Under the pieces are notes generated by a model. The model was given only the letters and a program-made list of their open reading frames with translations. It had not been told where the DNA came from and made no database searches. Below, piece after piece: positions 34,041 through 42,536 of a stretch of DNA of 64,000 bases. Origin of the DNA: Streptomyces sp. SAJ15 (GTDB lineage Bacteria; Actinomycetota; Actinomycetes; Streptomycetales; Streptomycetaceae); contig NZ_NISY01000002.1 in the NCBI RefSeq assembly GCF_007595705.1, positions 434,001-498,000 of the forward strand, read 5' to 3'. Made by a program: the position numbers and the translations under genes. The first letter of the stretch is position 1, and every line of letters starts with the position of its first letter.

Positions 34041-34901
34041 TCACCCGGTGGGCGCCTTCGGCTTCCTCCAGAGGATCTCCCCATGCAGGACCGTGAACCA
34101 TCCGTCCTGGCACGCACCCCACTCCCGCCAGGCGTCCGCGATCGACCGCAGCACGGCGGTGGTCGCGTGGCCGCCGTCGACGGCCACCCCGGCGTACGAG
34201 GAGGCGACGGTGCGCTCCGCCCACAGCCCGCTCCACCAGGCCCGCTCCTCGGGGTTGGCGTAACACCAGACCGAGGCGGAGGCGGTGGCGCCGGTGAGGC
34301 CGGCGGCCAGGGCCCAGGACAGCAGCCGCCGGCCGGCGTCCGGCTCGCCCCCGCCGGCCCGCGCGACCCGTCCGTACAGCTCCTGCCAGGTGTCGAGGCC
34401 GGGAGGGCGCGGATACCAGGTCATGGCCGCGTAGTCGGCGTCGCGCGCCGCCACCACCCCGCCCGGCCGACACACCCGGCGCATCTCGCGCAGCGCCCGT
34501 ACCGGGTCGCTCACATGCTGGAGCACCTGATGGGCGTGGACGACGTCGAAGGAGTCGTCCGGGAAGCCCAGGGCGAGGACGTCGGCGACGGCGACCCGCA
34601 GGGCGTCGGCGGGCAGTCCGCGGCCCTCGGCGTGGGCTCGGGCGTGCTCCAGGACGTCTGGGGCGGAGTCCACGGCGGTGACCCGGCCGCGCGGCGCGAC
34701 ACGCTCGGCCAGGTCGGCGGAGATGGTCCCGGGGCCGCAGCCGATGTCCAGCACCGAGAGCCCGGGGCGCAGCTCACCGAGCAGATAGCCGGCGGAGTTG
34801 GCGGCCGTGCGCCAGGTGTGCGAGCGCAGCACCGAGGCGTGGTGGCCGTGCGTGTAGACGGCGGTGTCCCCCCTCGCGGGGGGCTCCGTGCTGCTGGGCA
34901 T
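34041..34901 (-). CDS. SAM-dependent methyltransferase (UbiE/class I)
   Basis: 286 residues. Motif I VLDIGCGPGTISADLAE (about 50-66), motif II acidic residue in VTAVDSAPDVLEHAR, then DVLALGFPDDSFDVVHAHQVLQHVSDPVRALREMRRVCRPGG, the usual post-I and III motifs. Small-molecule substrate, unknown. ATG 34901 is preceded by AAGGGAG. It is divergent from the aminotransferase-like gene and upstream of a VOC gene. Confidence 0.92.
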   Translation of the reverse strand: MPSSTEPPARGDTAVYTHGHHASVLRSHTWRTAANSAGYLLGELRPGLSVLDIGCGPGTISADLAERVAPRGRVTAVDSAPDVLEHARAHAEGRGLPADALRVAVADVLALGFPDDSFDVVHAHQVLQHVSDPVRALREMRRVCRPGGVVAARDADYAAMTWYPRPPGLDTWQELYGRVARAGGGEPDAGRRLLSWALAAGLTGATASASVWCYANPEERAWWSGLWAERTVASSYAGVAVDGGHATTAVLRSIADAWREWGACQDGWFTVLHGEILWRKPKAPTG

Positions 34902-35235
34902 GGCGAACTCCCTTCCCCGCCGGGCGAGATGACCGGCGACGGGCTCCACCGTACGCCGCGATCTCGGATGTCGAGAGTGGCGTCTCAGTATTCGGTTGGG
35001 GTCGGCGGCGCCGACTGATCGTGGGGGGAGTGTGGGGGCACCGGCTGAGTGTGTGGGGGCGGGGGCCATCGCTCCGCCGCCTGCCCATGCGGTGCTCGCG
35101 CCGCCCCCTCGCCCCTCCCGTCGCCCCGTTTGCCCCTCGCTTCCCGTCCACCGCTCGTGTCGTCCCGCCGTCGCGCCGTCGCGATCTGCGAAGGTGGACC
35201 TCCGCGACGGTGACGGCAGGCGGAGGACAGCTCCC
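34902..35235. other. 334-bp divergent promoter region
   Basis: Lies between the methyltransferase and aminotransferase-like genes. A slightly A+T-richer patch at about 34960-35000 (GTCTCAGTATTCGG) may hold the promoters. The rest, 35035-35210, is very C-rich without recognisable structure. Confidence 0.45.
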
Positions 35236-36600
35236 GTGGACCTCTCAGACCCGGGCCCCTCGGATCCGGATCCCTCAAGCGCGCGGCCGGATTCCCCGGC
35301 GTCGGGCGCCGCGGCCCCGGACATGGCGGCCGCGGACTCCGTGGAGCCCGACCCCTCCGGCCCCGGGGGCGACGCCGGACTGCCGGTCCTCGCCGACCTG
35401 GCGGCGGCGTTCGCGTCGGCCGCGGGCGCGACCGCCCCCGAGCCGTTGGGCGGCGGCACCGAGCTGCGCGCGGCCGCGTGCGGCTACTGGGCGCGGCGGG
35501 GGCTCGCCACCGGCCCGGAGCATGTCGTGGCCGCTCCCGGCGGACGGCCGCTGCTGCTCGCGCTGCTGGCGGCGGCGGGCGGCGACGTGCTGCTGGCCCG
35601 GCCGTGTGCGAGCTGGTACGAGCCGCTGGCGCGGCTGGCCGGCCGGCCCGCGTACCACTCGGCCGTCCCCGCCGAGTGCGGTGGTGTCCCCGATCCGTTC
35701 GCGCTGCTGGAGACGGTGCGCCGGGTACGGGCGGAGGGCGGGGCGCCGCGGGTACTGGTGCTGGCCGTCGCCGACGACCCGACGGGCACGGTCGCCCCGC
35801 CCGAGCTGCTGCACGAGGTGTGCGAGGCGGCCGCGGACGAGGGGCTGCTGATCGTGAGCGACGAGACCTGCCGCGACACCGTGCACGACCCGCACGACAC
35901 GGTGGTGGTCGGCCCGGCCGAGATGCTGCCCGAGCGGGTGGTGGTGCTCAACGACCTGGCGGGCGCCCTCACCCCGCCCGGTTGGCCCGTCGCCCTCGCC
36001 CGGTTCCCCGCCACCGCGCGCGGCGCCGAACTGCGCGCGGGAACCCTGGCCACCCTCGGCGCGTTGGGGGCGCGGCTGTCGGCGCCCGTCGCCGCGGCGG
36101 CCGGGCTCGCCCTGGCGGAGCCGCCCGCGGTGCGCGCCCGGGCGGCGGCCGCGGCCCGTGTCCTCGGCGCGGTCGCCGGGGCCGCGTACCGCGAGCTCAC
36201 CGACGCGGGCGTGCTGTGTCGCCCGCCGCGGGCCGGCGCCCGGCTCTACGCCGACTTCGGCGAGCTGGGCGAGGCGCTGGAGGCGCGCGGGGTGACGGAC
36301 TCGGTGGAGCTGGAGCGCCACCTCGGTCGCCGGCTGGGCCGGCCGGTGCCCGGCGGTCACCGGTTCGGCGACCCGCCGCCCGCGCTGCGCGCGCGGCTGT
36401 CGGTGCTGCCGCTCCTGGGCGTCACCGACGAGCAGCGGCAGCGCGCCCTGGACGCCCCCGACCCGCTGCGACTCCCTCATGTGGCAGACGCGCTACGTGA
36501 CTTCGCGGCGGTGTTCGCGGAGCTGTCCGCGTCTGAGCCGTCCGGGTCTGAGCCGTCCGGGTCTGAGCCGTCCGGGTCGGGGCGGGGCGCGCGGGAGTGA
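35236..36600 (+). CDS. Class I/II aminotransferase-fold protein lacking the PLP lysine
   Basis: 454 residues. The fold-type I aminotransferase order is clear: GGRPLLLALLAAAGGDVLLARPCASWYEPL, ADDPTGTVAPPELL (normally NPTG), IVSDETCRD (normally DExY), and RLSV near the C-terminus retaining the substrate-carboxylate Arg. But where catalytic members read SxSKxxxxPGWRxG, this protein reads NDLAGALTPPGWPVALA: the Schiff-base Lys is Gly and the following Arg is Pro. It is therefore probably not a PLP transaminase. GTG 35236 has CGGAGG at ideal spacing. The N-terminus is Pro/Asp/Ser-rich and the C-terminus carries SEPSG repeats. Confidence 0.8.
   Translation: MDLSDPGPSDPDPSSARPDSPASGAAAPDMAAADSVEPDPSGPGGDAGLPVLADLAAAFASAAGATAPEPLGGGTELRAAACGYWARRGLATGPEHVVAAPGGRPLLLALLAAAGGDVLLARPCASWYEPLARLAGRPAYHSAVPAECGGVPDPFALLETVRRVRAEGGAPRVLVLAVADDPTGTVAPPELLHEVCEAAADEGLLIVSDETCRDTVHDPHDTVVVGPAEMLPERVVVLNDLAGALTPPGWPVALARFPATARGAELRAGTLATLGALGARLSAPVAAAAGLALAEPPAVRARAAAAARVLGAVAGAAYRELTDAGVLCRPPRAGARLYADFGELGEALEARGVTDSVELERHLGRRLGRPVPGGHRFGDPPPALRARLSVLPLLGVTDEQRQRALDAPDPLRLPHVADALRDFAAVFAELSASEPSGSEPSGSEPSGSGRGARE
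36529..36573 (+). repeat. Three 15-bp repeats coding for SEPSG
   Basis: TCTGAGCCGTCCGGG occurs three times in tandem just before the stop of the aminotransferase-like gene, giving a flexible Ser/Glu/Pro tail of probably variable length. Confidence 0.8.
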
Positions 36601-36736
36601 GTCGGACGGCGGGCCCGCCCGCCCCCTCCGCGCACGTCGCACACGCGGCGTAGCGGCCGACCGTCGAGCTGACGGCGCGTCCGTCAGGTGTGCGGCGTAT
36701 GGGTGACGCGCGGGGTACCGGGCCCCGCCGTGGGCG

Positions 36737-36824
36737 GTGGGCGGCCTCCGCGGGGTCGGCGGGCGTCCTGCGCGGGGTAAGCGGGCGTCCTCCGCGGGGT
36801 GGTGTGCGTCCTCCACGGGGTCAG
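36737..36824 (+). repeat. Four 22-bp tandem repeats upstream of the beta-helix gene
   Basis: Unit close to GCGGGCGTCCTCCGCGGGGT followed by two variable bases, at 36737, 36759, 36781 and 36803. It ends 46 bases before the start codon of the secreted beta-helix protein, so it may lie in its promoter or 5' leader. Confidence 0.75.
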
Positions 36825-36870
36825 CGGAACATAAGTGGCGAACCGCCAGAAACGCTCATAGTTTCCAGGC

Positions 36871-37938
36871 ATGCAGATACGACACGTGCGGTACCTCGCA
36901 CCCTTCGCCGTCCTGTTCGTCCTGGAGTCCGGAGCCGCCTGGGCCGCTCCGGCCGGCACCCAGCACACCGTCCATCCGGGAGAGTCCATCCAAGCGGCCG
37001 TGAACGCCGCGCGGCCCGGTGACACGATCACGATCATGGCGGGCACCTACCGGGAGAGCATCGACATCTCCGTCTCCGACCTGACCCTCCGCGGGGTGGG
37101 CGAGGAGACCGTCATCTCGCCGACGCACGGGACCGCCGAGACGGCCGAGGCCGCCTGCGCCAAGGCCGGAAACGGCATCTGCGTCACCGGAACGGCCCAG
37201 AAGCCCGTCACCGACGTCACGATCCGCTCGCTCACCGTCCAGGGCTTCGCCAAGAGCGGGATCGCCACCAACCACACCGACCGGACCACCATCCGTCGAG
37301 TGCTGGCCCGCAACAACGGCCACCACGGCATCAGCCAGGAGCGGTCGATGCGCGCGGAGATCCGGGACAACGAGGCCCGCGACAACGGCGAGTCGGGCAT
37401 CTTCCTGGCCAACATGAGCAACGCCGAGGGCGCCGCCATCGACACCAAGGGCACCGTCGTCCGCGGCAACCAGCTGACCGGCAACCGCATCGGCGTCACC
37501 GTCCGACGACTGCGCCAGCTCTCCGTCGAGTCCAACCACGTCAGCGACAACTGCGGCGGGATCTTCCTGGTGGGCGACGAGTCCAAGCCCCGCGCGGGCG
37601 CGCTGACGGTGCGCCGCAACGACGTCTACAAGAACAACCGCTACTGCCCGCCCAACACGCGCCTGGAGCACATCCAGGGCACCGGCATCCTGCTCACCGG
37701 CGTGGAGGACTCGGTGGTGACCGAGAACTGGGTGGTCAGCCACTCGGGCAACTCCCCGATGTCCGGCGGCATCGTGCTGTTCGGCAGCAAGGTGGGCACG
37801 CCCAACGCCAACAACGTCGTCAACCGCAACGACGTCCTCGACAACCGCCCGGCCGACCTGCACGACCAGGACAAGGGCCCGGGCAACGCCTTCTCCCGCA
37901 ACACCTGCGCAGTCTCACAACCCGCCGGACGGTGCTGA
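36871..37938 (+). CDS. Secreted right-handed parallel beta-helix protein
   Basis: 355 residues. N-terminal signal peptide (basic start, hydrophobic 8-25, cleavage probably after AWA near 26), then HPGESIQAAVNAARPGDTITIMAGTY, the classical entry of NosD/pectate-lyase-like helices, followed by repeated coils such as VLARNNGHHGIS, DNEARDNGESGIFL and SNHVSDNCGGIFLV. Such proteins bind or cleave polysaccharides or are surface structures; no catalytic set is evident. Four cysteines in the mature part may form disulfides. The stop is one base from the methyltransferase ATG. Confidence 0.9.
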   Translation: MQIRHVRYLAPFAVLFVLESGAAWAAPAGTQHTVHPGESIQAAVNAARPGDTITIMAGTYRESIDISVSDLTLRGVGEETVISPTHGTAETAEAACAKAGNGICVTGTAQKPVTDVTIRSLTVQGFAKSGIATNHTDRTTIRRVLARNNGHHGISQERSMRAEIRDNEARDNGESGIFLANMSNAEGAAIDTKGTVVRGNQLTGNRIGVTVRRLRQLSVESNHVSDNCGGIFLVGDESKPRAGALTVRRNDVYKNNRYCPPNTRLEHIQGTGILLTGVEDSVVTENWVVSHSGNSPMSGGIVLFGSKVGTPNANNVVNRNDVLDNRPADLHDQDKGPGNAFSRNTCAVSQPAGRC

Positions 37939-37939
37939 C

Positions 37940-39046
37940 ATGACGACCACCACCCCCACGATCGCCACCGGCCCGCCCCCGTCCCCACCGCCCCCGGTGA
38001 CGGAGGGCGTCGGTCAGGCTCCCACCGGCTCCCTGCCGCAGTCCGCGATGCGGCTGCGCGAGATCGTCTTCGGCGCGGCGCGCGCCGCGGCGGTGCGCGC
38101 CGCGGCGCGGCTCGGAGTCGCCGACCAGATGGACGACGAACCGGTCGGCGCCGCCGAGCTGGCCCGGCGGCTCGACACCGACCAGCAGTCGCTCAGCCGG
38201 CTGCTGCGGGCCCTGTCCTGCCACGGCATCTTCGCCGAGACGGCGGACGGCCGGTTCTGCCACACCGACATGTCCCGGATGCTCCGCGAGGACGCCCCCA
38301 ACAGCCTGCGCTACATCGCCCTGTGGTGCACGGAGCCGTGGACCTGGGAGGCGTGGCCGCGGCTGGACGACGCGGTGCGCTCCGGCGGTCACGTCTTCCA
38401 CACGCTGTACGGCAAGGACTTCTTCAGCTACCTGCACGACGACGCGGGGGACTCGGCCCGCGTCTTCGACCGGGCCATGACCACCTCCAGCACCCAGTCG
38501 GCGCGGGACGTCGCGGCGCTGCTCGACCTGTCCGGGGTGCGGCATGTCGCGGACATCGGCGGCGGTCAGGGTCATGTGCTGGCCAGCCTGCTGGAGCGCC
38601 ACGCGGACGTGCGCGGCACCCTGCTGGACCTGCCCAAGGTGGTGGCCGGCGCCGACCCCCGGCTGCGCGAGGGCGGCGCGCTGGCCGACCGGGTGCGGCT
38701 GGTGCCCGGCGACGCCCGGCAGGAGATCCCGGTCGACGCCGACCTCTACATCATCAAGAACATCCTCGAGTGGGACGACGACAGCACCCGCCGCACGCTG
38801 CGCAACGTGGTGGCGGCCGCGCGGCCGGGGGCCCGGGTCGTGGTCGTCGAGAACCTCGTCGACGACAGTCCGTCGATGAAGTTCACCACGGCCATGGACC
38901 TGCTGTTGCTGCTCAACGTCGGCGGGCGCAAACACACCACCGAGAGCCTGGTGGCGCGCATGACGGAGGCCGGCATCGCGGTCGGCGAGATCCAGCCCGT
39001 CAACCCGTATCTGCACGCCTTCCACGGCACGGTGCCGGTCCGCTGA
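37940..39046 (+). CDS. O-methyltransferase of the plant/TcmN-CrtF type
   Basis: 368 residues. N-terminal winged-helix dimerisation domain (LGVADQMDDEPVGAAELARRLDTDQQSLSRLLRALS) and C-terminal SAM domain with VADIGGGQGHVLASLLERH (motif I), DLPKVVAGA, DLYIIKNILEWDDD and the H/N-type catalytic region. Methylates hydroxyls of small, often aromatic compounds. It starts one base after the beta-helix stop (TGACATG) and so is probably translated from the same mRNA, an unexpected pairing of a cytosolic enzyme with a secreted protein. A role in tailoring the nearby aromatic pigment is possible but not shown. Confidence 0.9.
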   Translation: MTTTTPTIATGPPPSPPPPVTEGVGQAPTGSLPQSAMRLREIVFGAARAAAVRAAARLGVADQMDDEPVGAAELARRLDTDQQSLSRLLRALSCHGIFAETADGRFCHTDMSRMLREDAPNSLRYIALWCTEPWTWEAWPRLDDAVRSGGHVFHTLYGKDFFSYLHDDAGDSARVFDRAMTTSSTQSARDVAALLDLSGVRHVADIGGGQGHVLASLLERHADVRGTLLDLPKVVAGADPRLREGGALADRVRLVPGDARQEIPVDADLYIIKNILEWDDDSTRRTLRNVVAAARPGARVVVVENLVDDSPSMKFTTAMDLLLLLNVGGRKHTTESLVARMTEAGIAVGEIQPVNPYLHAFHGTVPVR

Positions 39047-39087
39047 GGCGGTCGGTCGCCGTGGGGCGTGCGGACGGTCCACGCGGA

Positions 39088-39124
39088 AGGCCCGAGGCCC
39101 GGCGTGAAGCCGGGCCTCGGGCCT
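39088..39124. terminator. Bidirectional hairpin terminator
   Basis: Perfect 16-bp stem (39088-39103 with 39109-39124, left arm AGGCCCGAGGCCCGGC), 5-base loop GTGAA, between the convergent methyltransferase and sortase genes. Confidence 0.88.
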
Positions 39125-39265
39125 GTGGCGCGTCCGTCCCCGTGGTGCTCGGCGTCCGTCCGTCACGTCCACTCGCAGCGTTCCGTTCGTCGGCCGCCGA
39201 GGACCGTCACGCACGTCGTGCCGCCGGAGCCGCCGGGGTGCCCCGAACCGTCGGGGCGCCCCGGA

Positions 39266-40057
39266 TCACGTCCACTTGAACGAGTCGAGGTGGGCGAAGA
39301 CGACGACGTTGGCGGTGTAGTCCTTGACGTTGTGGTCGTAGGCGCCCCCGCAGGTGATCAGGCGCAGCTGGGCGTCGTTGGTGTCCCCGTAGACCAGGTC
39401 GTTGGGGAAGGCGTTCTTGGCGAAGGTCTCGATCTTGTCCACGATGAAGCTGGCCACGATGCCGTCGTTGCGGGTGATGGTGACCTTGTTGCCCTTCTTC
39501 AACGAGCTGAGCGGGAAGAACACCGCCGGCCCGGTCTTGGTGTCCACGTGCCCGGCGACGATCGCGTTGCCGCGCTCGCCGGGGGAGGCGCCGTCGACGA
39601 ACCAGCCGACGAGGTTGTTGTCGTCCGCGGGCGGGGCGTTGAGCTCCCCGCTCGCCTGGTTCAGCTTGAGGTCCGTGAAGGGGGCGTCGATGCCCACCGC
39701 GGGGATCTGCAAACGCGTCGGTGCGGAGCGCGGCAGGGCGGGCCCGCGCGGGCCCGCGGAGGGGCCGCTGGGCGCGGTGGGCAGCGCGGCGGCCGCCGGC
39801 GGCGCCTCTGGCGCCTGCTGCTTTGAGGCCGACGGGGCGGGAGCGGCCTGCGGCTTCTGCACCGGGGTGGTCGCCGGAGAGGGCTCGGAGGACGCGTCCA
39901 CCGAGTTGTAGATGAGCAGCGCGCCCACGAGGGACGCCGCGGCGGCCCAGCGCAGGACACGGGTGTTGGAGTCGCGGCCCTTCGGGGGCTGCGGGGACAG
40001 CGGCGAGAGGGCGGCCTGCACCTGGACCGGGTGCCGCGAAGACTTCTGGTAATCCAT
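39266..40057 (-). CDS. Class F sortase
   Basis: 263 residues. Membrane-anchored transpeptidase: basic N-terminus, TM helix about 34-50, a Pro/Ala-rich stalk (60-110), then the sortase barrel starting TRLQIPAVGIDAPFTDLKLN. Catalytic His170 in AGHVDT and Cys236 in LITCGG are clear; the conserved Arg expected near the last strand is not obvious in DYTANVVVFAHLD. It would attach surface proteins to peptidoglycan. The only apparent local substrate is the repeat protein encoded upstream on the same strand, 151 bases away. Confidence 0.9.
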   Translation of the reverse strand: MDYQKSSRHPVQVQAALSPLSPQPPKGRDSNTRVLRWAAAASLVGALLIYNSVDASSEPSPATTPVQKPQAAPAPSASKQQAPEAPPAAAALPTAPSGPSAGPRGPALPRSAPTRLQIPAVGIDAPFTDLKLNQASGELNAPPADDNNLVGWFVDGASPGERGNAIVAGHVDTKTGPAVFFPLSSLKKGNKVTITRNDGIVASFIVDKIETFAKNAFPNDLVYGDTNDAQLRLITCGGAYDHNVKDYTANVVVFAHLDSFKWT

Positions 40058-40148
40058 TCAGCGTTGCCTTTCTCTGGGCCCCGCGGGCGGGCCCGGCCGC
40101 CGGCGGCCGGCGGCCGGGGAGCGGGGCGGTCCCTGAGAGCGCCACAGC

Positions 40149-40185
40149 GCCGTGGCCACCGCCGCCGAAAGGCGGTGGCCACGGC
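40149..40185 (-). terminator. Hairpin between the repeat-protein and sortase genes
   Basis: Perfect 15-bp stem (40149-40163 with 40171-40185, left arm GCCGTGGCCACCGCC), 7-base loop. It lies 24-60 bases after the repeat-protein stop, so it probably terminates most of that transcript and lowers sortase expression relative to its substrate. Confidence 0.8.
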
Positions 40186-40208
40186 AGGTCGTGCCGAGTG
40201 GCGCCCCG

Positions 40209-40967
40209 TCAGATCGCCTTGCCCGCGGGGGTGCGCCGGCGCAGCACGTACGCGCCCGCGCCCAGCCCACCGAGGAGCAGGACGGCGCCGGCGGCCATGC
40301 CGCCACCGCTGTTGAGGGCCATGCCGCCGCCACCGGTGTGGACACCGCCGTGCGGCTTGTGGTGACCCTTCCAGCTGTTGTCCTTGTAGCCGTAGTCGTC
40401 CTTGTGGCCGTAGCCGCCACCGTGGTCGCCCTTGTGGCCGTAGTCGTCCTTGCCGTGGCCGTAGTCGTCCTTGTGGCCGTAGTCGTCCTTGTGGCCGTAG
40501 CCACCGCCGTGGTCGTCCTTGCCGTGGCCGTAGTCGTCCTTGTGGCCGTAGCCACCGCCGTGGTCGTCCTTGCCGTGGCCGTAGTCGTCCTTGTGGCCGT
40601 AGTCGTCCTTGCCGTGGCCGTAGTCGTCCTTGTGGCCGTAGCCACCGCCGTGGTCGTCCTTGCCGTGGCCGTAGTCGTCCTTGTAGCCGTGGCCGCCCTT
40701 GTCTCCGTAGTCGTCCTTGTAGCCCCCGTGGTCCTTGCCGTAGTCGTCCTTGCCGTGGCCGTAGTCGTCCTTGTAGCCGTAGTCGTCCTTGCCGTACCCG
40801 TGGTCGTCCTTCTTGCCGCCCTTGTCCTTCCACGAGTCGTCGTCGTAGCCGTGGGAGTAGCCGCCATGGCCGCCGTCCCAGGCGTCCGCGAACGCTGCGG
40901 CGGGGGCACCCAGGGTCAGGGCGGTGCCGAGAACCGCTCCAGCGATGAGAGTGCGAGTGGAACGCAT
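40209..40967 (-). CDS. Secreted His/Lys/Asp/Gly/Tyr-rich repeat protein with C-terminal membrane anchor
   Basis: 252 residues. Signal peptide 1-27 (cleavage near AFA-DA), then about 170 residues built from variants of GHKDDYGHGKDDHGGGY, then GGVHTGGGG (207-215), a hydrophobic helix (about 224-242) and RRR at 243-245. That is the layout of a sortase substrate, but there is no LPXTG or LAXTG; the only candidate recognition motif is around VHTGG (209-213). Neighbouring class F sortase is the likely partner. High His/Asp content suggests metal or pH-dependent binding (inference). ATG 40967 has GGAAGG upstream and an inverted-repeat operator candidate beyond it. Confidence 0.85.
   Translation of the reverse strand: MRSTRTLIAGAVLGTALTLGAPAAAFADAWDGGHGGYSHGYDDDSWKDKGGKKDDHGYGKDDYGYKDDYGHGKDDYGKDHGGYKDDYGDKGGHGYKDDYGHGKDDHGGGYGHKDDYGHGKDDYGHKDDYGHGKDDHGGGYGHKDDYGHGKDDHGGGYGHKDDYGHKDDYGHGKDDYGHKGDHGGGYGHKDDYGYKDNSWKGHHKPHGGVHTGGGGMALNSGGGMAAGAVLLLGGLGAGAYVLRRRTPAGKAI
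40395..40805 (-). repeat. Coding tandem repeats, KDDYGHG units
   Basis: Nested short repeats (basic units of 12-15 bases such as the codons for KDDYGHG, combined into ~45-51-base blocks) inside the repeat-protein gene. Near-identical codons show recent expansion by slippage or unequal recombination; length probably varies between strains. Confidence 0.85.
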
Positions 40968-40993
40968 GGTTATTCCTTCCGGCGCTCCGGGCG

Positions 40994-41016
40994 ATTACTG
41001 ACCATATGTCAGTAAT
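40994..41016. promoter_or_regulatory. Inverted repeat ATTACTGAC-N5-GTCAGTAAT
   Basis: Perfect 9-5-9 palindrome, strikingly A+T-rich against the background, centred 38 bases upstream of the repeat-protein start codon. Likely a repressor operator overlapping the promoter or 5' end. No matching regulator gene is adjacent. Confidence 0.65.
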
Positions 41017-41193
41017 AGGATCGCGGAGTCGCTCTCCTCACCGTCAGCCACTTCAGACCCGCCCGCCACTGGACGGTGTCGCATTCGGGTGGGGGTGTCA
41101 TCCCTTCGGGTGGTGATCCGGCGCGTCGTCACCCGGTTGAATCACCGGGCGGCTGACGGTGGGTCACCTGGGCGGCCCACCGGGCCGGCCGCG

Positions 41194-42531
41194 TCAGCTG
41201 CCGATCAGCCCGGTGGTGTGGGTCGCGGACCGGAACTCCGGGCGCGCCAGGGTGCGACGCAGAAAGCCCAGGGTGGTCGTGACGCCCTCGCCGCTGACCC
41301 GGAACTCGCCCAGCGCCCGATCCATGCGGGCCAGCGCCTGCTCGCGGTCGGGCGCCCAGACCACGGTCTTGGCGAGCAGCGAGTCGTAGTCCGGACCCAC
41401 CCGCCAGCCCGGGAAGGCGTGGGTGTCCACGCGCACGAAGGGGCCGCCGGGCGGGACGAACTCGGTCAGCCGCCCCGGAGCCGGGACGAAGTCGCGCGCC
41501 GGATCCTCGGCGTTCACCCGACACTCCACGGCCACCCCCCGGCGCCGCACGTCCTCCTGTCGGATGGTCAGCGGCTGCCCGGCGGCGATCAGGAGCTGCT
41601 CGCGGACGATGTCGATGCCGGTGACCATCTCGGTGACCGGGTGCTCGACCTGGAGTCGACAGTTGATCTCCATCAGATGGAACGCGTAGGACGGCGCCAG
41701 GACGAACTCGAAGGTGCCCGCGCCGACGTAGCCCACCGCCTCCGCGCCGCGCACCGCGGCCGCGCACAGCTCCTGGCGCACCTCCTCCGGAAGGTTGGGC
41801 GCCGGCGCCTCCTCCACCAGCTTCTGGTGCCGCCGCTGCACGGAGCAGTCCCGTTCCCCGAGGTGGAGGGCGTTCCCGTGCCGGTCGCACAGCACCTGCA
41901 CCTCCACATGGCGGGCGTGCTCCACGAACCGCTCCAGGTAGAGCCGGTCGTCGCCGAAGACCGCTCGGGCGTGCGCCCGGGTCTGCTGGAAGGCCCGCAT
42001 CAGCGCGTCGGGCTCGCGCACCACGGCCATGCCGCGGCCGCCGCCGCCCGCCACCGCCTTGAGGATCACCGGATAGCCGACCTGCTGCGCGACCTCCTTG
42101 GCCTCGGTGGCCGAGGAGAGCGCCCCGGTCGAGCCCGGCAGCACCGGCAGCCCGGCCGTGGCCATCAGCGCACGGGCCGACGCCTTGTCGCCGAGTTGCT
42201 GCATCACCTGGGGGGACGGGCCGATGAAGGTGATCCCGTGCGCCTCGCAGATCTCGGCGAAGTCGGGGTCCTCGGACAGGAACCCGTAGCCGGGGTGGAT
42301 GGCCTGGGCGCCGGTGCGCAGCGCGGCCTCGATGATGGCCGGCACGCTCAGATAGCTCCCCTTGGCCTGCGGTGGGCCGATGTGCACCGCCTCGTCCGCG
42401 AGTCGGACGGCCGCCGAGTCGCGGTCGGCCGTGGAGTAGACGGCGACGCTACGCATGCCGAGTTCATGACAGGCGCGAACCACGCGCAGGGCGATCTCGC
42501 CCCGGTTCGCCACCAGGACCGTGGAGAACAT
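41194..42531 (-). CDS. accC: Acetyl-CoA carboxylase, biotin carboxylase subunit
   Basis: 445 residues, a free-standing AccC like that of E. coli rather than the AccA2-type fusion common in actinomycetes. ATP-dependent carboxylation of biotin. Motifs: VLVANRGEIALRVVRA, IHPGYGFLSE, the ATP loop AVAGGGGRGMAVV, ERDCSVQRRHQKLVEEAPAP, and EINCRLQVEHPVTE (Cys where Thr is usual). ATG 42531 has GGAAAGG at good spacing. It starts 5 bases after the BCCP stop and ends the pigment/carboxylase operon. Confidence 0.95.
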   Translation of the reverse strand: MFSTVLVANRGEIALRVVRACHELGMRSVAVYSTADRDSAAVRLADEAVHIGPPQAKGSYLSVPAIIEAALRTGAQAIHPGYGFLSEDPDFAEICEAHGITFIGPSPQVMQQLGDKASARALMATAGLPVLPGSTGALSSATEAKEVAQQVGYPVILKAVAGGGGRGMAVVREPDALMRAFQQTRAHARAVFGDDRLYLERFVEHARHVEVQVLCDRHGNALHLGERDCSVQRRHQKLVEEAPAPNLPEEVRQELCAAAVRGAEAVGYVGAGTFEFVLAPSYAFHLMEINCRLQVEHPVTEMVTGIDIVREQLLIAAGQPLTIRQEDVRRRGVAVECRVNAEDPARDFVPAPGRLTEFVPPGGPFVRVDTHAFPGWRVGPDYDSLLAKTVVWAPDREQALARMDRALGEFRVSGEGVTTTLGFLRRTLARPEFRSATHTTGLIGS

Positions 42532-42536
42532 CGGAA

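Noticed and set aside
40395..40805. Repeats considered as a non-coding satellite
   Set aside because: They stay in frame over about 170 codons and belong to a protein with signal and anchor sequences.
40152..41015. 287-residue frame with Val/Leu-rich repeats antisense to the repeat-protein gene
   Set aside because: It is the complement of the HKDDYGHG repeats; the other strand has a signal peptide, anchor and ribosome site.
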